Assembly (NCBI GenBank): GCA_013285505.1
Contig: CP053450.1
Location: 62,001 to 126,000, forward strand
Direction of reading: 5' to 3'
DNA length: 64,000 bases
Source of the DNA: Planctomycetota bacterium
Lineage (GTDB): Bacteria; Planctomycetota; Phycisphaerae; Phycisphaerales; UBA1924
In this document: one piece after another, positions 20,854 to 31,776 of the stretch
Layout of the letters: every line of letters starts with the position of its first letter
Position numbering within the stretch: the stretch's first letter is position 1
Translations under genes and position numbers: made by a program
The notes under the pieces: model-generated
Told to the model about the DNA's origin: nothing
Databases searched by the model: none
The model's input: only the letters and a program-made list of their open reading frames with translations

Positions 20854-22210
20854 TCACCGCGCGCGGCGGCGGGTCTCGGCGAGATCGACCAGCCACGACG
20901 AGAACGGCACGCCCGACCGCTTGAGCACGCCGGCGGGCCACCGCTGCGCGCAGCGTCTTCATCAGCCGGGCCGGGGCGTGGCGGTAGGGCCGCTTGCCGA
21001 GGATCCACCTCCACGAGCCCCGGAAGTGGTATCGCGACACCTGGAAAACCCCGAAGCTCTCGACGTGGGAGTAGTCCAGATAGGCCGTCGCCTCGGCCCG
21101 GGTGGGGTAGAGCACGTAGCGACGCACACGGTCCACGACCGCCGGTCGCAGCTCGGCGGCACCGGTCCGGAGCGCCTCGGGAGTGTCGAGATAGTCGCTG
21201 AGATAGTCGCTGATGCCCTGCCAGACCTCGCGGAACTTGCCGCGGAAATTGCGGGATTCCTCGGCCTCGACCTGCGCCTCGGCGTGGACCCAGCCCCGCC
21301 GGTCGCGGTGGTATCCGGCGACGGTGCCGTGGGGCGCGGTGGCGAACATCTCGAAGACCGAGTTGTGCGTGAGCAGGCACTCGCTCATCCAGTCACCGAC
21401 GCGGGTGTCGCAGTAGAACCCGTGCCTGGTCGAGCCGGGCTCGTCCATCGCGGGCTTGTGGTCGAGGCCGAAGTAGATGCCGTGCATCTCGGGGCAGTCG
21501 TCGCGCCCGCGGACAGCGCGGTGCAGGTTGGTCTGGATCGAGCCCTTCCAGCCGATATCGACCAGCGCGACGCGTCCGGCGTTGAAGAACCCGCGCTGCC
21601 CGAGGTAGCGGGTGAGATTGCCGCGCAGCTCGTCGCGGTGCAGCTCGAACGCCCGCTGCACGTGCGGGTCGTCCACGAAGCTGCTGAACTCCGGGTGCGC
21701 GCGCGGGCGGCGGATGGGCTTGTCCGGGTCGGTCAGCCCGTGGCGTGCCGCGAGATGGAAGAAGACGTCCTCCGGCAGGCAGAGGTTCTTGAGCAGCCGC
21801 CGGAGTGACTGGCCGGGGTACTGCGCCCAAATGCGGGCGATCTCCGGCTGGGTGAAGCCGTCCATGCTCGCCAGGAAGCTGAGCCGGCGGTTGACCGCCA
21901 GGTACGTCCCGCGGGGCTTGTGCTGCCGAACGCCCAGAGCCGCGGCGATGCGGTGGTACATCCGCATGAACATCCATCCCTCGCGGCTGAGGAAATAGAC
22001 GCGGTCGAACGATTCGGCGTGCTCGACGATGTGCCGCGCGAAGGCGATATAGGCGGGGGCGAGCGAGAGCCCGAGCTGGTAGTGCGGGTTTCGGGTGTGG
22101 GCCGCGTCGGTCTTGACGGCCCGGGGGTCCGACTCGACGGCGTGCAGGGCCTTCTCGCCCACCCAGTAGGGGTTGTGCGAGGCCAGGCGTTCTCGCAGGG
22201 CGATCCGCAC
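20854..22210 (-). CDS. Stand-alone COG5610-type C-terminal domain protein (glycan-cluster protein), frame break near 20935
   Basis: About 452 residues. It parallels the C-terminal two-thirds of the HAD-type protein at 53468-55659: FDRVYFLSREGWMFMRMYHR versus AVHYCTREGEFFRRVHDAV, AVNRRLSFLASMDGF versus EVSRVATFLPSL, and VALVDIGWKGSIQTNLH versus VVVDIGWRGTIHDNIA. The HAD part is missing. Near 20935 an extra C breaks the frame; removing it gives GVLKRSGVPFSSWLVDLAET and a stop at 20854. The in-frame start is GTG 22210. Codon pattern suggests coding up to ATG 22383 through further breaks. Proteins with this domain occur in surface-polysaccharide loci; activity unknown. Confidence 0.7.
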
Positions 22211-22379
22211 GCCCGCGGCTCCCTTTGGGGCCGGGGGCGGCGGCGGGGACCACCACCGATTCGGCCGGCACCAGCCGCAGGGGACCGGGGGCGGCCTGAC
22301 CTGAGTCGGCCTGGCCAGATACTGACTGACCGGGGGCGTCGACCCGCACCGGCTCGGCTCTGGCGGCTGCGTGGGCGGC

Positions 22380-22604
22380 TCATCGGCGAGCCTCCGCCGG
22401 GGCCGGCTTCATCCCCGCAACGAGCCCGACGACCGCCCCGGCACACCGGAGCGGGGCTGCGAGAAGCCAGGCGGAGACCAGCAGCCCTCGGACACCGAGC
22501 AGCCGCACGAGGGGCCCGGGCAGTCGGTCGGCCAGCGAGACCGCCAGCTGTTCTGTGAGGGTGGGCTGGGCGAGGGGCCCGCGGGCGTCCACCAGCGCGT
22601 GCAT
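22380..22604 (-). CDS. Small hypothetical membrane protein (weak)
   Basis: 74 residues from ATG 22604 with GGGAGG nine bases upstream; an ATG at 22703 would give 107 residues. One or two hydrophobic stretches are seen (VRLLGVRGLLVSAWLLAAPL and CAGAVVGLVAG). The stop overlaps an ATG at 22383 (ATGA) that may be the true start of the next gene, which favours a real coupled gene. It could instead be the N-terminal part of that gene after unresolved frame errors. The rest of 22605-22870 shows only the nuoD leader. Confidence 0.35.
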   Translation of the reverse strand: MHALVDARGPLAQPTLTEQLAVSLADRLPGPLVRLLGVRGLLVSAWLLAAPLRCAGAVVGLVAGMKPAPAEARR

Positions 22605-22870
22605 CCTCGGGCCTCCCGGCGCAGCGCGACCCGCCCGCCAGCGGCTGTAGGCCGATGCCGAACTCCGTCTCGCGATGACCGCCCAGAGGCTTCCCCGAAC
22701 CATGGCTGACTATAAGCCCGCCCCCCGCCGGGTTGTTCCCTTGGGCGGATCGCGGCTGGCCCCTTTGGCGGCGTCCGTCTCGGCGATGTGTCGGCTACAG
22801 TTGCCGCGAACCCGTTCTGGCGGCTCCACGCCTTTTTGAGCCGCCCGAGACCGCACGGAAGGGTAAACGG

Positions 22871-24160
22871 ATGCCGTACACGCTCAAGCCCGAGCAGGGC
22901 TTCACGGTCGATGCTGACAACACCGAGTACCTCGGCGGCCACGTCGACACCGGCGATCGGTGGGTGCTCAACTTCGGTCCGCAGCACCCGGCGACGCACA
23001 CCACGCTGCGGCTGGTGCTCGAGCTGGACGGCGAGCGGATCGCGCGGTGCACGCCGCACATCGGCTACCTGCACTCGGGCTTTGAGAAGCTCGGCGAGCA
23101 CCTGGACTACAACCAGTACGTCTCGATCACGAGCCGGATGAACTACCTGAGCTCGATCTCGAACAACATCTGTTGGCACCACGCGATCGAGAAGCTGCTG
23201 GGGATCGAGATCAACGCGCGGTGCAAGGTGCTGCGGACGATCATGGCCGAGATTGGTCGGATCCAGGATCACCTGCTCTGCATCGGCGCGGCCGCGCTGG
23301 ATTTGGGCGCGTTCACGGGCTTTCTCTATGCGTTCAACTCGCGCGAGGCGTCGTACGACATCTACGACTACATCGCCGGCCAGCGCTACCACCCGGACTG
23401 GACCCGCGTGGGCGGCCTGATGCAGGACCTGCCCGACGAGGAGCAGTTCAAGCGGATCATCAAGAACTTCCTCTACAACGACGTGCTCAAGGCCGTCGGC
23501 GATCTCGAGTCGCTCGTGCTGCGGAACCGCATCTTTATGGACCGCACGCAGGGCATCGGCATCATCTCGGGCGACGAGGCCACCGCGTGGTCGATGTCGG
23601 GCCCGCTCGCCCGCGCCAGCGGCGTGAAGCGTGACCTGCGCAAGGACATGCCATACCTCTGCTACGCCGACAACTGGGACGGTGAGGGTGCCGAGGCGGT
23701 CAAGTTCAGCGTGCCGATCGCCCAGGACGGCGATGTCTACTCCCGCTTCCTGGTCCGCGCCGAGGAGATCAAGCAGGCGGTCAAGATCATCGAGCAGCTC
23801 ATCGACAACATCCCCGGAGGCTCGCCGAACGTGGGGGTCGATTCCAAGGCCGTCAAGCCGCCGAAGGGCGAGGTGTACGGCTCGATCGAGGGGCTCATCC
23901 AGCACTTCGAGCTGATCATGACCAACCGCGGCTGGGAGGTCCCGGTCGGCGAGGTCTACGGCGCACACGAGACCTCCAACGGCGAACTCGGCTTCTACGT
24001 CGTCGCCGACGGCACCAGCCGAGCGTTCCGCGCCCGCACGCGGCCGCCGAGCTTTATCAACTATCAGGTGATCGCCAAGCTGCTCGAGGGCCACATGCTG
24101 GCCGACACGGTGGCGGTGCTGGGGTCGCTGAATGTCGTCGCGGCCGAGCTGGATCGGTAA
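22871..24160 (+). CDS. nuoD: NADH-quinone oxidoreductase subunit D
   Basis: 429 residues from ATG 22871 (GGAAGGG upstream). Family landmarks: NFGPQHPATHTTLRLVLELD, HIGYLHSGFEKLGEH, SITSRMNYLSS, RDIFMD-like NRIFMDRTQGIG and the C-terminal RARTRPPSFINYQ. It is the 49-kDa subunit that helps form the quinone site of complex I at the cytoplasmic face of the membrane. It stands alone, flanked by unrelated genes; nuoE and nuoF are 11 and 18 kb away, and no nuoB or nuoC is adjacent. Confidence 0.97.
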   Translation: MPYTLKPEQGFTVDADNTEYLGGHVDTGDRWVLNFGPQHPATHTTLRLVLELDGERIARCTPHIGYLHSGFEKLGEHLDYNQYVSITSRMNYLSSISNNICWHHAIEKLLGIEINARCKVLRTIMAEIGRIQDHLLCIGAAALDLGAFTGFLYAFNSREASYDIYDYIAGQRYHPDWTRVGGLMQDLPDEEQFKRIIKNFLYNDVLKAVGDLESLVLRNRIFMDRTQGIGIISGDEATAWSMSGPLARASGVKRDLRKDMPYLCYADNWDGEGAEAVKFSVPIAQDGDVYSRFLVRAEEIKQAVKIIEQLIDNIPGGSPNVGVDSKAVKPPKGEVYGSIEGLIQHFELIMTNRGWEVPVGEVYGAHETSNGELGFYVVADGTSRAFRARTRPPSFINYQVIAKLLEGHMLADTVAVLGSLNVVAAELDR

Positions 24161-24280
24161 CACGGGTCGGACCCGGTCTCATCGGCGCGTCGGTTTCGGT
24201 CCAAGCCGGGACTCGATCCGGCCGATATCCTCCGAGTGACCAGCCCCGCTCCGGCGGCGGCCCTGCTCCGGAGGATGACC

Positions 24281-24787
24281 ATGCCACGCCCACGACCCCT
24301 CGCCACACTCACCCTTGCTGCAGCGTTGGCCCTGCCGATGCTCGCGGGCGGGTGCTACAGCTACAACACCGAAGTCCACAACGCCTCGGGCCAGAGCGTC
24401 CAGGTGAGCATCCTCAAGGGCCGATATCAGCGCGAGATCGGCAGCGCGGTGCTCGCCCCCGGCGGCAGCGTCGGCTGGCGCGGTGCGACCAACGGTCCGG
24501 TGGTGGCGCAGGTCACCGCCGAGGGCGTCGTCCACGACGTCTCGCTGCCCCGCCGCTCTCTGACGGCGATCGATGTGTGGGGCGAGGAGATCAACGTGAC
24601 GATCGCCGGCGCCGAACAGGCCGCGGCCGACGACGCGGTTGAGACCGAATCGGAGAACGAGTGGGAGACCGACACCGGCGCCACCGACCCGATGCCCGAA
24701 GCAACGCCCGAGACAATGCCCGAGACCACCACCGACCAAGCACCCGATGAGACCGAGATGATCGACCTCATCGAATCGGACAGCTAA
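24281..24787 (+). CDS. Hypothetical lipoprotein
   Basis: 168 residues from ATG 24281, six bases after GGAGG (ATG 24275 also open). The signal peptide ends in a lipobox, LPMLAGGC. A ~95-residue beta-rich domain follows (NTEVHNASGQSVQVSILKGR, APGGSVGWRGATNGPVVAQV), then an acidic Thr/Glu/Pro tail (EATPETMPETTTDQAPDETE). The next gene is a similar small lipoprotein, so the two may act together at the membrane. Family not recognised. Confidence 0.7.
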   Translation: MPRPRPLATLTLAAALALPMLAGGCYSYNTEVHNASGQSVQVSILKGRYQREIGSAVLAPGGSVGWRGATNGPVVAQVTAEGVVHDVSLPRRSLTAIDVWGEEINVTIAGAEQAAADDAVETESENEWETDTGATDPMPEATPETMPETTTDQAPDETEMIDLIESDS

Positions 24788-24825
24788 GCCCAGACGCCCC
24801 CGACCACCACGCCGGAGACCGACCC

Positions 24826-25209
24826 ATGCCCCGCACCGCTTCCCGGATCCTCACGCCGCTCGCGCTCCTGTCGTGCCTGGGCCTCTCGGCCTGCGCCACG
24901 CTGACCGGCGGCAACCCCAAGACCGAGATGCTCGTCGCCAACCACACGAGCGGGCCGATCATGGTCAACTACCTGCAGAACGAGGAGAACGGCGGCCCGG
25001 CGGCCATCGGCGTGGACCAGGAGGTGCAGCCGGACACCACGATCCGCTACAGCGGCAAGGCCGGCGACACCGTGACCGTCTACGCCGCGAACGAGCCGCC
25101 GCTGACGCTGGTCTTCGCCCGGCGCAGCCAAGTGGTCAAGGTCTCGGAGTCTTCGGAGGGCGTGGCGGTTGACGTCAAGCAGGGATACACCGACCCGAAC
25201 CGGCGCTGA
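24826..25209 (+). CDS. Hypothetical lipoprotein
   Basis: 127 residues. The signal peptide ends in the lipobox LGLSAC at about residue 23. The mature part (EMLVANHTSGPIMVNYLQNE, IGVDQEVQPDTTIRYSGKAG, RSQVVKVSESSEGVAVDVKQ) has the same order of short beta strands as the lipoprotein 38 bp upstream, which suggests an old duplication. Co-transcription is likely. Function unknown. Confidence 0.72.
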   Translation: MPRTASRILTPLALLSCLGLSACATLTGGNPKTEMLVANHTSGPIMVNYLQNEENGGPAAIGVDQEVQPDTTIRYSGKAGDTVTVYAANEPPLTLVFARRSQVVKVSESSEGVAVDVKQGYTDPNRR

Positions 25210-25325
25210 TACTCATCGCGGCGAGCGGGAGCAGCGATCGATCTCTCTCACGCCCGCTCCACGCCGGAGTGGAGGTGCCGTTGACCGCGTGACTTCTCCG
25301 GCCGCTCCGCAGATACACTCCGTCT

Positions 25326-25691
25326 GTGGACCACTTTGATCCCCCACCACCACTCTCCACCAACCCACACCAGATCTCCCGCGGCGGTGACAGCGAGGTC
25401 GCCGGGTTCCGCCGCTACTGCGGCCGCGCAGTTGTTGCGTTCTTCGGAGCGGTGCTCTTATTCACGGGACTTGCGAAGTTGGGCGCGGGCGGCGTCTCGC
25501 ACCTAATTCTGCGGGCGGGCTTGCCCATGGCTGTCGGCGTGCTCTTGCTTCTGCCCAGCGCCCGGACCGTCTTTCGGTTGGTACGCAGCGTCCACCGTCT
25601 CCGCCGCGACCGATGCATCCATTGTGGGTATCCGTGCCGAGCGATCCGCACAAGCCTCTGCCCCGAGTGCGGCCAAGACCCTTTCTTCTAG
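25326..25691 (+). CDS. Two-helix membrane protein with C-terminal zinc ribbon
   Basis: 121 residues from GTG 25326. Two hydrophobic helices (AVVAFFGAVLLFTGLAKL; GLPMAVGVLLLLPSA) precede CIHCGYPCRAIRTSLCPECG, a four-Cys ribbon close to the CxxCGYDLRG...CPECG motif common in planctomycete membrane proteins of unknown role. A TACACT box ends six bases before the GTG and there is no ribosome site, so a leaderless start is plausible. It ends nine bases from the convergent glmS gene. Confidence 0.7.
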   Translation: MDHFDPPPPLSTNPHQISRGGDSEVAGFRRYCGRAVVAFFGAVLLFTGLAKLGAGGVSHLILRAGLPMAVGVLLLLPSARTVFRLVRSVHRLRRDRCIHCGYPCRAIRTSLCPECGQDPFF

Positions 25692-25699
25692 CCCGCGTT

Positions 25700-27529
<1,830 letters not shown>

Positions 27530-27764
27530 GCCACGCCTCCAGAGTCGGCCGATCCACAGACCGACCGCGCAACAGACTTACCAGCCACTCCAATCATCGG
27601 GCCGAACAGACCCCGCGGTCCACGGCAACGCGATGGTTCTACGCGGCTCCGGATGCACTCGATCGGTCGCCCGAGAAACATTCAGCGCAATCACGCTGAG
27701 GAATCCCCATCCGGGCACGGACAGTCTCGGCTCTTATTCGGACGTAGTCTGTTTGGGAGCGGGA

Positions 27765-28643
27765 TCAGGACCGGTCGGTGATGTCGTCGCTGGTGATCTT
27801 TGCACCGGACTCTCCCAGCCGATCGGTCAGCTGCGCCAGTGCCAGTTCCGCACCGGTGCGTCCGCGAAAGAGGCGAAGAATCAGAAGAACCTCGTCCGCA
27901 CGCTCGATCGGCTCGCTGTCCATGACCCACAGCGTCCCGACAGGGCGACCGAATTGGTCGTCCAATCGGACACCAACGTATCCTCTGAGCCCGACGTCTC
28001 TCCCGAATTCCCAGTTCGGAAACCCATCCATGAGTCCGTCAGCCTTCACGAACTGTCCATCACGGAGAACCGGGCCGCACGGCGAGATGCTGGCGCGGCA
28101 CTCACTCTGGGCCATCAATTCGCCGCGCTCGACCATACAAATCACATCGAGCTCGTCGCTCTGGACGATCGGCTCGGTCATGCCTGCCCAACGGACCCCG
28201 AGCACTTTCGTCAATGCCTTGGCGAGTTCCACGAAGTACTGACTGTGCCCCGCCCGGGCCACGTGACCGTCGAGCGCACGGATGAGATCGAGCGTCCGGC
28301 CCTTGAGCTCCAGCTCGGAGTTCGGCAGATCGGGTGTCTCTGGTTCCGGAGCGTCGAGCAGGTCGAGGTCGGACGCGGCGCGGATCATCGCGACGCGGTT
28401 GCGCACGTCGAGCTTCTGGTAGACCGACCGCAGGTGGTTCTCGATGGTGCGCGGGCTCCGGCAGAGCCGCTGGGCGACCTCGCGGTTGGAGAGCCCTTCG
28501 GCGACGAGTTCGACCACCTCGCGCTCGCGTGGCGTCAACTCAAGCCGCGGATCCTCTTGATCGCCCTGACCGCTCTGCAGATGAAGGCGTCGGTTCGGCA
28601 ACTTGCACTCCCGCGGCACCCGGCCGCTGGGAACATAGTACAC
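27765..28643 (-). CDS. LuxR-type regulator with N-terminal HTH and C-terminal GAF-like domain
   Basis: 292 residues from GTG 28643. Residues ~35-95 are a LuxR DNA-binding domain: LTPREREVVELVAEGLSNREV, then SPRTIENHLRSVYQKLDVRN. Residues ~120-265 look like a GAF sensor (FVELAKALTKVLGVRWAGMT, SPCGPVLRDGQFVKADGLMD, GYVGVRLDDQFGRPVGTLWV). The usual order in this family is sensor first, HTH last, so this is a reversed arrangement. GC is lower than its neighbours. Ligand and targets are unknown; it lies between glmS and a methyltransferase gene. Confidence 0.82.
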   Translation of the reverse strand: MYYVPSGRVPRECKLPNRRLHLQSGQGDQEDPRLELTPREREVVELVAEGLSNREVAQRLCRSPRTIENHLRSVYQKLDVRNRVAMIRAASDLDLLDAPEPETPDLPNSELELKGRTLDLIRALDGHVARAGHSQYFVELAKALTKVLGVRWAGMTEPIVQSDELDVICMVERGELMAQSECRASISPCGPVLRDGQFVKADGLMDGFPNWEFGRDVGLRGYVGVRLDDQFGRPVGTLWVMDSEPIERADEVLLILRLFRGRTGAELALAQLTDRLGESGAKITSDDITDRS

Positions 28644-28709
28644 GAGACATAAGCCCCAGAATATCTTCTTTCCGCGAGTGGTGTGCGGTGTTGCGTGAAA
28701 AACCGGGAT

Positions 28710-29526
28710 CTACCGTTCTTCGTCGGGCTCCAGCACGAACAGTGCGTACCCGCCGTCTGTCGCTTCAGCGACATCGCCTTCCTCGTCCACGGTCGCGACG
28801 ATGCGCATCCCGGCGCGAGTAAGGAGCGCCTTCCATTGCGCAAGGCTGTACGTGCGCAGCGCAAACGCTGAATCGCGGTGTTCGGTGCCGCCGGGGCGTT
28901 CGATCACAAGGTGGCTGATCACCCGCTCGGATCGTGTATGCAGGTTGCCTTCCGTTCGGGGCGGCATGTACTGCACGATCTGTGTCACCCCGAGCGAGCC
29001 CCGCCTGCCGACCCAGACATCCTCGGTGGGGGGCTCGTTGCCGTAGGCCGTCAGGCTGAGCCCGACGATGTAGACCCCGCCCGGCGCGAGCACGCGCGAG
29101 ACCTCCGCGAAGTGGTCGCACATGGCTTTGTCGCTCGGGAGGTGCCGGATGGTGTTGATCAGGTTGAAGGCCATCGTGACGCTCCGCGCCCCGACGCGGC
29201 CGGCGAACTCGGTCATGTCCGCGACGAAGAACTCGCTCCTGCCGTACTCGGGCTCGCCGGACGGCGCGCGCGCGGTGGCGAACTCGATCATGCCTTCGAG
29301 CAGGTCGAAGCCGACCACGTCGGTCCCGCGGCGTGCTGCGGCGAGCAGGTAGCGCCCCGTGCCGCAGGCCGGCTCGAGCCACCGCCTCCCGCGCGCCGCG
29401 CAGCGATTCGGGGACGAATCGGCGTTCGATCATCTCGAGACCGGTGACCTCCGCGGCCGTGCCCGGCGCGTGGAGCACGTCGTAGACCAGCGCATCGTCG
29501 TAGAAACCTGATCGGGTTCCGGCCAT
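28710..29526 (-). CDS. Class I SAM-dependent methyltransferase, one frame break
   Basis: About 272 residues from ATG 29526. The start MAGTRSGFYDDALVYDVLHA leads into an N-terminal helix region. Near 29390 an extra G breaks the frame; removing it yields WLEPACGTGRYLLAAARRGT, the glycine-rich SAM-binding motif I, then VVGFDLLEGMIEFA. Later motifs are FVADMTEF and VLAPGGVYIVGL. The acceptor is unknown. Removing one G joins both halves in a normal-length enzyme, so it is probably intact in the cell. Confidence 0.82.
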
Positions 29527-29559
29527 GGGGCTGAGCGTAGCAACGGCGGCGTCCGGCGG

Positions 29560-30555
29560 TCAGGCCCGGAGTTCTGCCCGCACGCGTTCCAGGAGCCGCT
29601 TGGTCGCGAGGATGCCCTCGTCCTCGCCAAGGTTCTCGCCCTCGTACTCGATCCCCACGCGGCCGCGGTAGCCCGCGTCGAGCACGATCTTCATCATGCG
29701 GCGGTAGTCGGTGTTGGTCTCGTTGCCGTCGGCGTCGAAGTCGTGGCTCTTGGCGCTCACGGCCTTGGCGTAGGGCATCATCTCGGCGACGCCCTGGTAG
29801 CGGTCGTACCAGGCGTCGGGCTCGTCACGCCTCGACCAGTCGAGGCAGAAGTTCCCGAAGTCCGGCAGCGTGCCCAGCCTCGGGTGGTCGGCCAGTTGCA
29901 TCACGCCGGCGAGCCAGGCGCCGTTGGAACTGAGCCCGCCGTGGTTCTCGACGATCACGTTGAGCCCGGCCTGGTCGGCGTACTCGGCGAGCTTGCCGAG
30001 CCCGTCGGCCGCGAGTCGCTGCTGCTCTTCGTAGGTGCCGTCGCTGGCGGCGTTGACCCTGATGGAGTGGCACCCGAGCGCGTGGGCCGCGCCGACCCAC
30101 GGTTTGTGGTTCTCGATCGCCTCGCTCCGGCGCCCACCGTGCCGGTTGCCCAGCTCGCCCAGCCCGTCGCACATGATGAGCAGGCTCGTCACGCCGTGGT
30201 CGTCGCAGCGTTGCCGGAGGTCGGCGATGTAGCTCTTGTCGCGGGGCTTGTCCATGAAGAACTGGTTGACGTACTCGACCGCGTCGATGTCGAACCGCTC
30301 GCGCGTGATGCGCGGGAAGTCGAGGTTGTCCATGCGCCCACCCTTCAGCGCGCGGTGGAGCGACCACTGCGCCAGCGAGATCGAGAAGAGGGGGTCGGCC
30401 CCGGCGGTCGGCGTCTCCGGCTGCGGATCGGGATCGCGGGCTGCGCCCCCGTGCTCGTCACGCACCTCGGGCGAGTGGCTCGGGGAGGAGCAGCCCACGA
30501 GGGCGAGGCCCGCGGCGGACGTGGTCGTGACTCTGAGGAAATCTCGTCGTTGCAT
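29560..30555 (-). CDS. Sugar phosphate isomerase/epimerase-like TIM-barrel protein, Tat-exported lipoprotein type
   Basis: 331 residues from ATG 30555. The N-terminus has a twin-arginine motif (RRDFLRV) and a lipobox-like LALVGC, so a Tat-exported lipoprotein is likely. The body fits the xylose isomerase-like TIM barrel (AP endonuclease 2 superfamily): [44 protein letters not shown] and [10 protein letters not shown], with metal-binding Glu, Asp and His at strand ends. Such proteins are abundant in planctomycetes and usually act on sugars. Substrate unknown. Confidence 0.87.
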   Translation of the reverse strand: MQRRDFLRVTTTSAAGLALVGCSSPSHSPEVRDEHGGAARDPDPQPETPTAGADPLFSISLAQWSLHRALKGGRMDNLDFPRITRERFDIDAVEYVNQFFMDKPRDKSYIADLRQRCDDHGVTSLLIMCDGLGELGNRHGGRRSEAIENHKPWVGAAHALGCHSIRVNAASDGTYEEQQRLAADGLGKLAEYADQAGLNVIVENHGGLSSNGAWLAGVMQLADHPRLGTLPDFGNFCLDWSRRDEPDAWYDRYQGVAEMMPYAKAVSAKSHDFDADGNETNTDYRRMMKIVLDAGYRGRVGIEYEGENLGEDEGILATKRLLERVRAELRA

Positions 30556-30614
30556 GGGGCCAGCATACCCGCCGGGTGTCGCCCCACCGGGCCCGGCCGG
30601 CGGGAGGCACCGAT

Positions 30615-31133
30615 TCACGTCGCGGGGGGCGTCTCGGCGAGCCACGCGGGCAGCACCCGGGGCCGCCCCTGGGCGTCCAGACACGCGAGCGTGGTCTCGG
30701 CGGTGATCAGCAGATCGTGCCCTGCCTGCCGGAACGTTTCGGTTTCTTCCGGCGAGAGTCCCGGCCGCTCGGCGAGCCGGACTTCGTACTCGTGCCGGAT
30801 TTTGACCCTGGTCACGCTTGCGACGCGGACGTGGATGTCGAGCAGGTCGTCGTAGAGGGCGGGGCGCTTGTAGGCGATCTGGAGCCCGATCACGGCGAGA
30901 TAGACCCCGGCCGCTTCCAGCTGGCTGTAGGCGATTCCGCTGGTGCGGAGCAGCTCGGTGCGGGCTTCCTCGAGCCAGGGGACGTACGAGGCGTGGTGGG
31001 CGACGCGCATCGGATCGCACTCGCAGTAGCGCACCCGCAGCCGGTGAACTCCCTCGGTCTCCGGGGGGCGCGCGGGTTGATGCTCGGTGGGCCCGGGGCC
31101 GGGCGGCGGAGTTGGGGGGCGGGGATTTGCCAT
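30615..31133 (-). CDS. Acyl-CoA thioesterase (YbgC/4HBT hotdog family)
   Basis: 172 residues from ATG 31133. After a Pro-rich N-terminal stretch it shows [20 protein letters not shown], the family motif in which an Asp (in CDPMR here) is catalytic, then [20 protein letters not shown] and a late beta strand region ending in RPRVLPAWL. It hydrolyses acyl- or 4-hydroxybenzoyl-CoA-like thioesters in the cytoplasm. Its start is 28 bp from that of the divergent acetyltransferase gene. Confidence 0.88.
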   Translation of the reverse strand: MANPRPPTPPPGPGPTEHQPARPPETEGVHRLRVRYCECDPMRVAHHASYVPWLEEARTELLRTSGIAYSQLEAAGVYLAVIGLQIAYKRPALYDDLLDIHVRVASVTRVKIRHEYEVRLAERPGLSPEETETFRQAGHDLLITAETTLACLDAQGRPRVLPAWLAETPPAT

Positions 31134-31153
31134 GATCGGCGGAATCCTACACT
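31127..31153 (+). promoter_or_regulatory. Candidate promoter for the acetyltransferase gene (leaderless type)
   Basis: TTGCCA, a 15-bp spacer, and TACACT ending eight bases before ATG 31162. It overlaps the 5' end of the divergent thioesterase gene. Confidence 0.4.
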
Positions 31154-31161
31154 CGGGGTTC

Positions 31162-31737
31162 ATGCCCGAGCCCGCCGCACATCCGCAGCAGGAGCGATCG
31201 GTCGCCGAGAGCGGTCCGCGGCTTCTCGTCCGCCGCTACCTCATCGACGACCCGATCTCCGAGATCACGCAGCTGCTCCACCGCTCGTACGCGGTGCAGC
31301 ACGCGATGGGTCTGCGTCCGCTGGCCGGGCGGCAGGACGACAAGACGACGCTCGGGCGCGTGCTCAACAGCGAGTGCTACCTCGCGCTGTTGCCGGACGC
31401 CGACGAGCCGGACCGCCAGCGGATCGTGGGGGTGATCCTCTTTAATGAGCACGAGCACGTGGCGTTCCCGAACTTCTTCCTGCAGCCGCACGTGGACCAC
31501 TTCGCGATGTTTGCCGTTGAGCCAGGGCTGCAGGGTCACGGCATCGGCCGGTCGCTGCTGGAGAAGTGCGAGGCGCGGGCCCGGGAGGAGGGCTCGGAGG
31601 AGTTGGCGCTCAGCATGGCCGAACCGGACACCACGCTCCGGAGCTACTACGAGCGCCGGGGATACCGGTTTGTCGAGCACTGGCAGTGGCCCTACACCAA
31701 CTACCGCAGCTGCATCCTGAGCAAACCGATCACCTGA
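31162..31737 (+). CDS. GNAT family acetyltransferase
   Basis: 191 residues from ATG 31162. The acetyl-CoA binding core is present: HFAMFAVEPGLQGHGIGRSL (motif A, Q/G-x-x-G-x-G/A) followed by LEKCEARAREEGSEELALSM and the C-terminal YYERRGYRFVEHWQWPYTNY. Substrate unknown. No ribosome site is visible; a TACACT box lies eight bases upstream, so a leaderless transcript is possible. A sulfatase gene follows 39 bases later. Confidence 0.88.
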   Translation: MPEPAAHPQQERSVAESGPRLLVRRYLIDDPISEITQLLHRSYAVQHAMGLRPLAGRQDDKTTLGRVLNSECYLALLPDADEPDRQRIVGVILFNEHEHVAFPNFFLQPHVDHFAMFAVEPGLQGHGIGRSLLEKCEARAREEGSEELALSMAEPDTTLRSYYERRGYRFVEHWQWPYTNYRSCILSKPIT

Positions 31738-31776
31738 GGACGGGCCGGCGCGGCGATACGTGGTAGGCTGGCCGCC

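Noticed and set aside
20741..20856. End of the COG5610-like gene at 20741 with ATGA coupling to the flavin reductase
   Set aside because: The last ~40 residues in that frame are out of character; a one-base repair near 20935 gives a sensible tail and a stop at 20854.
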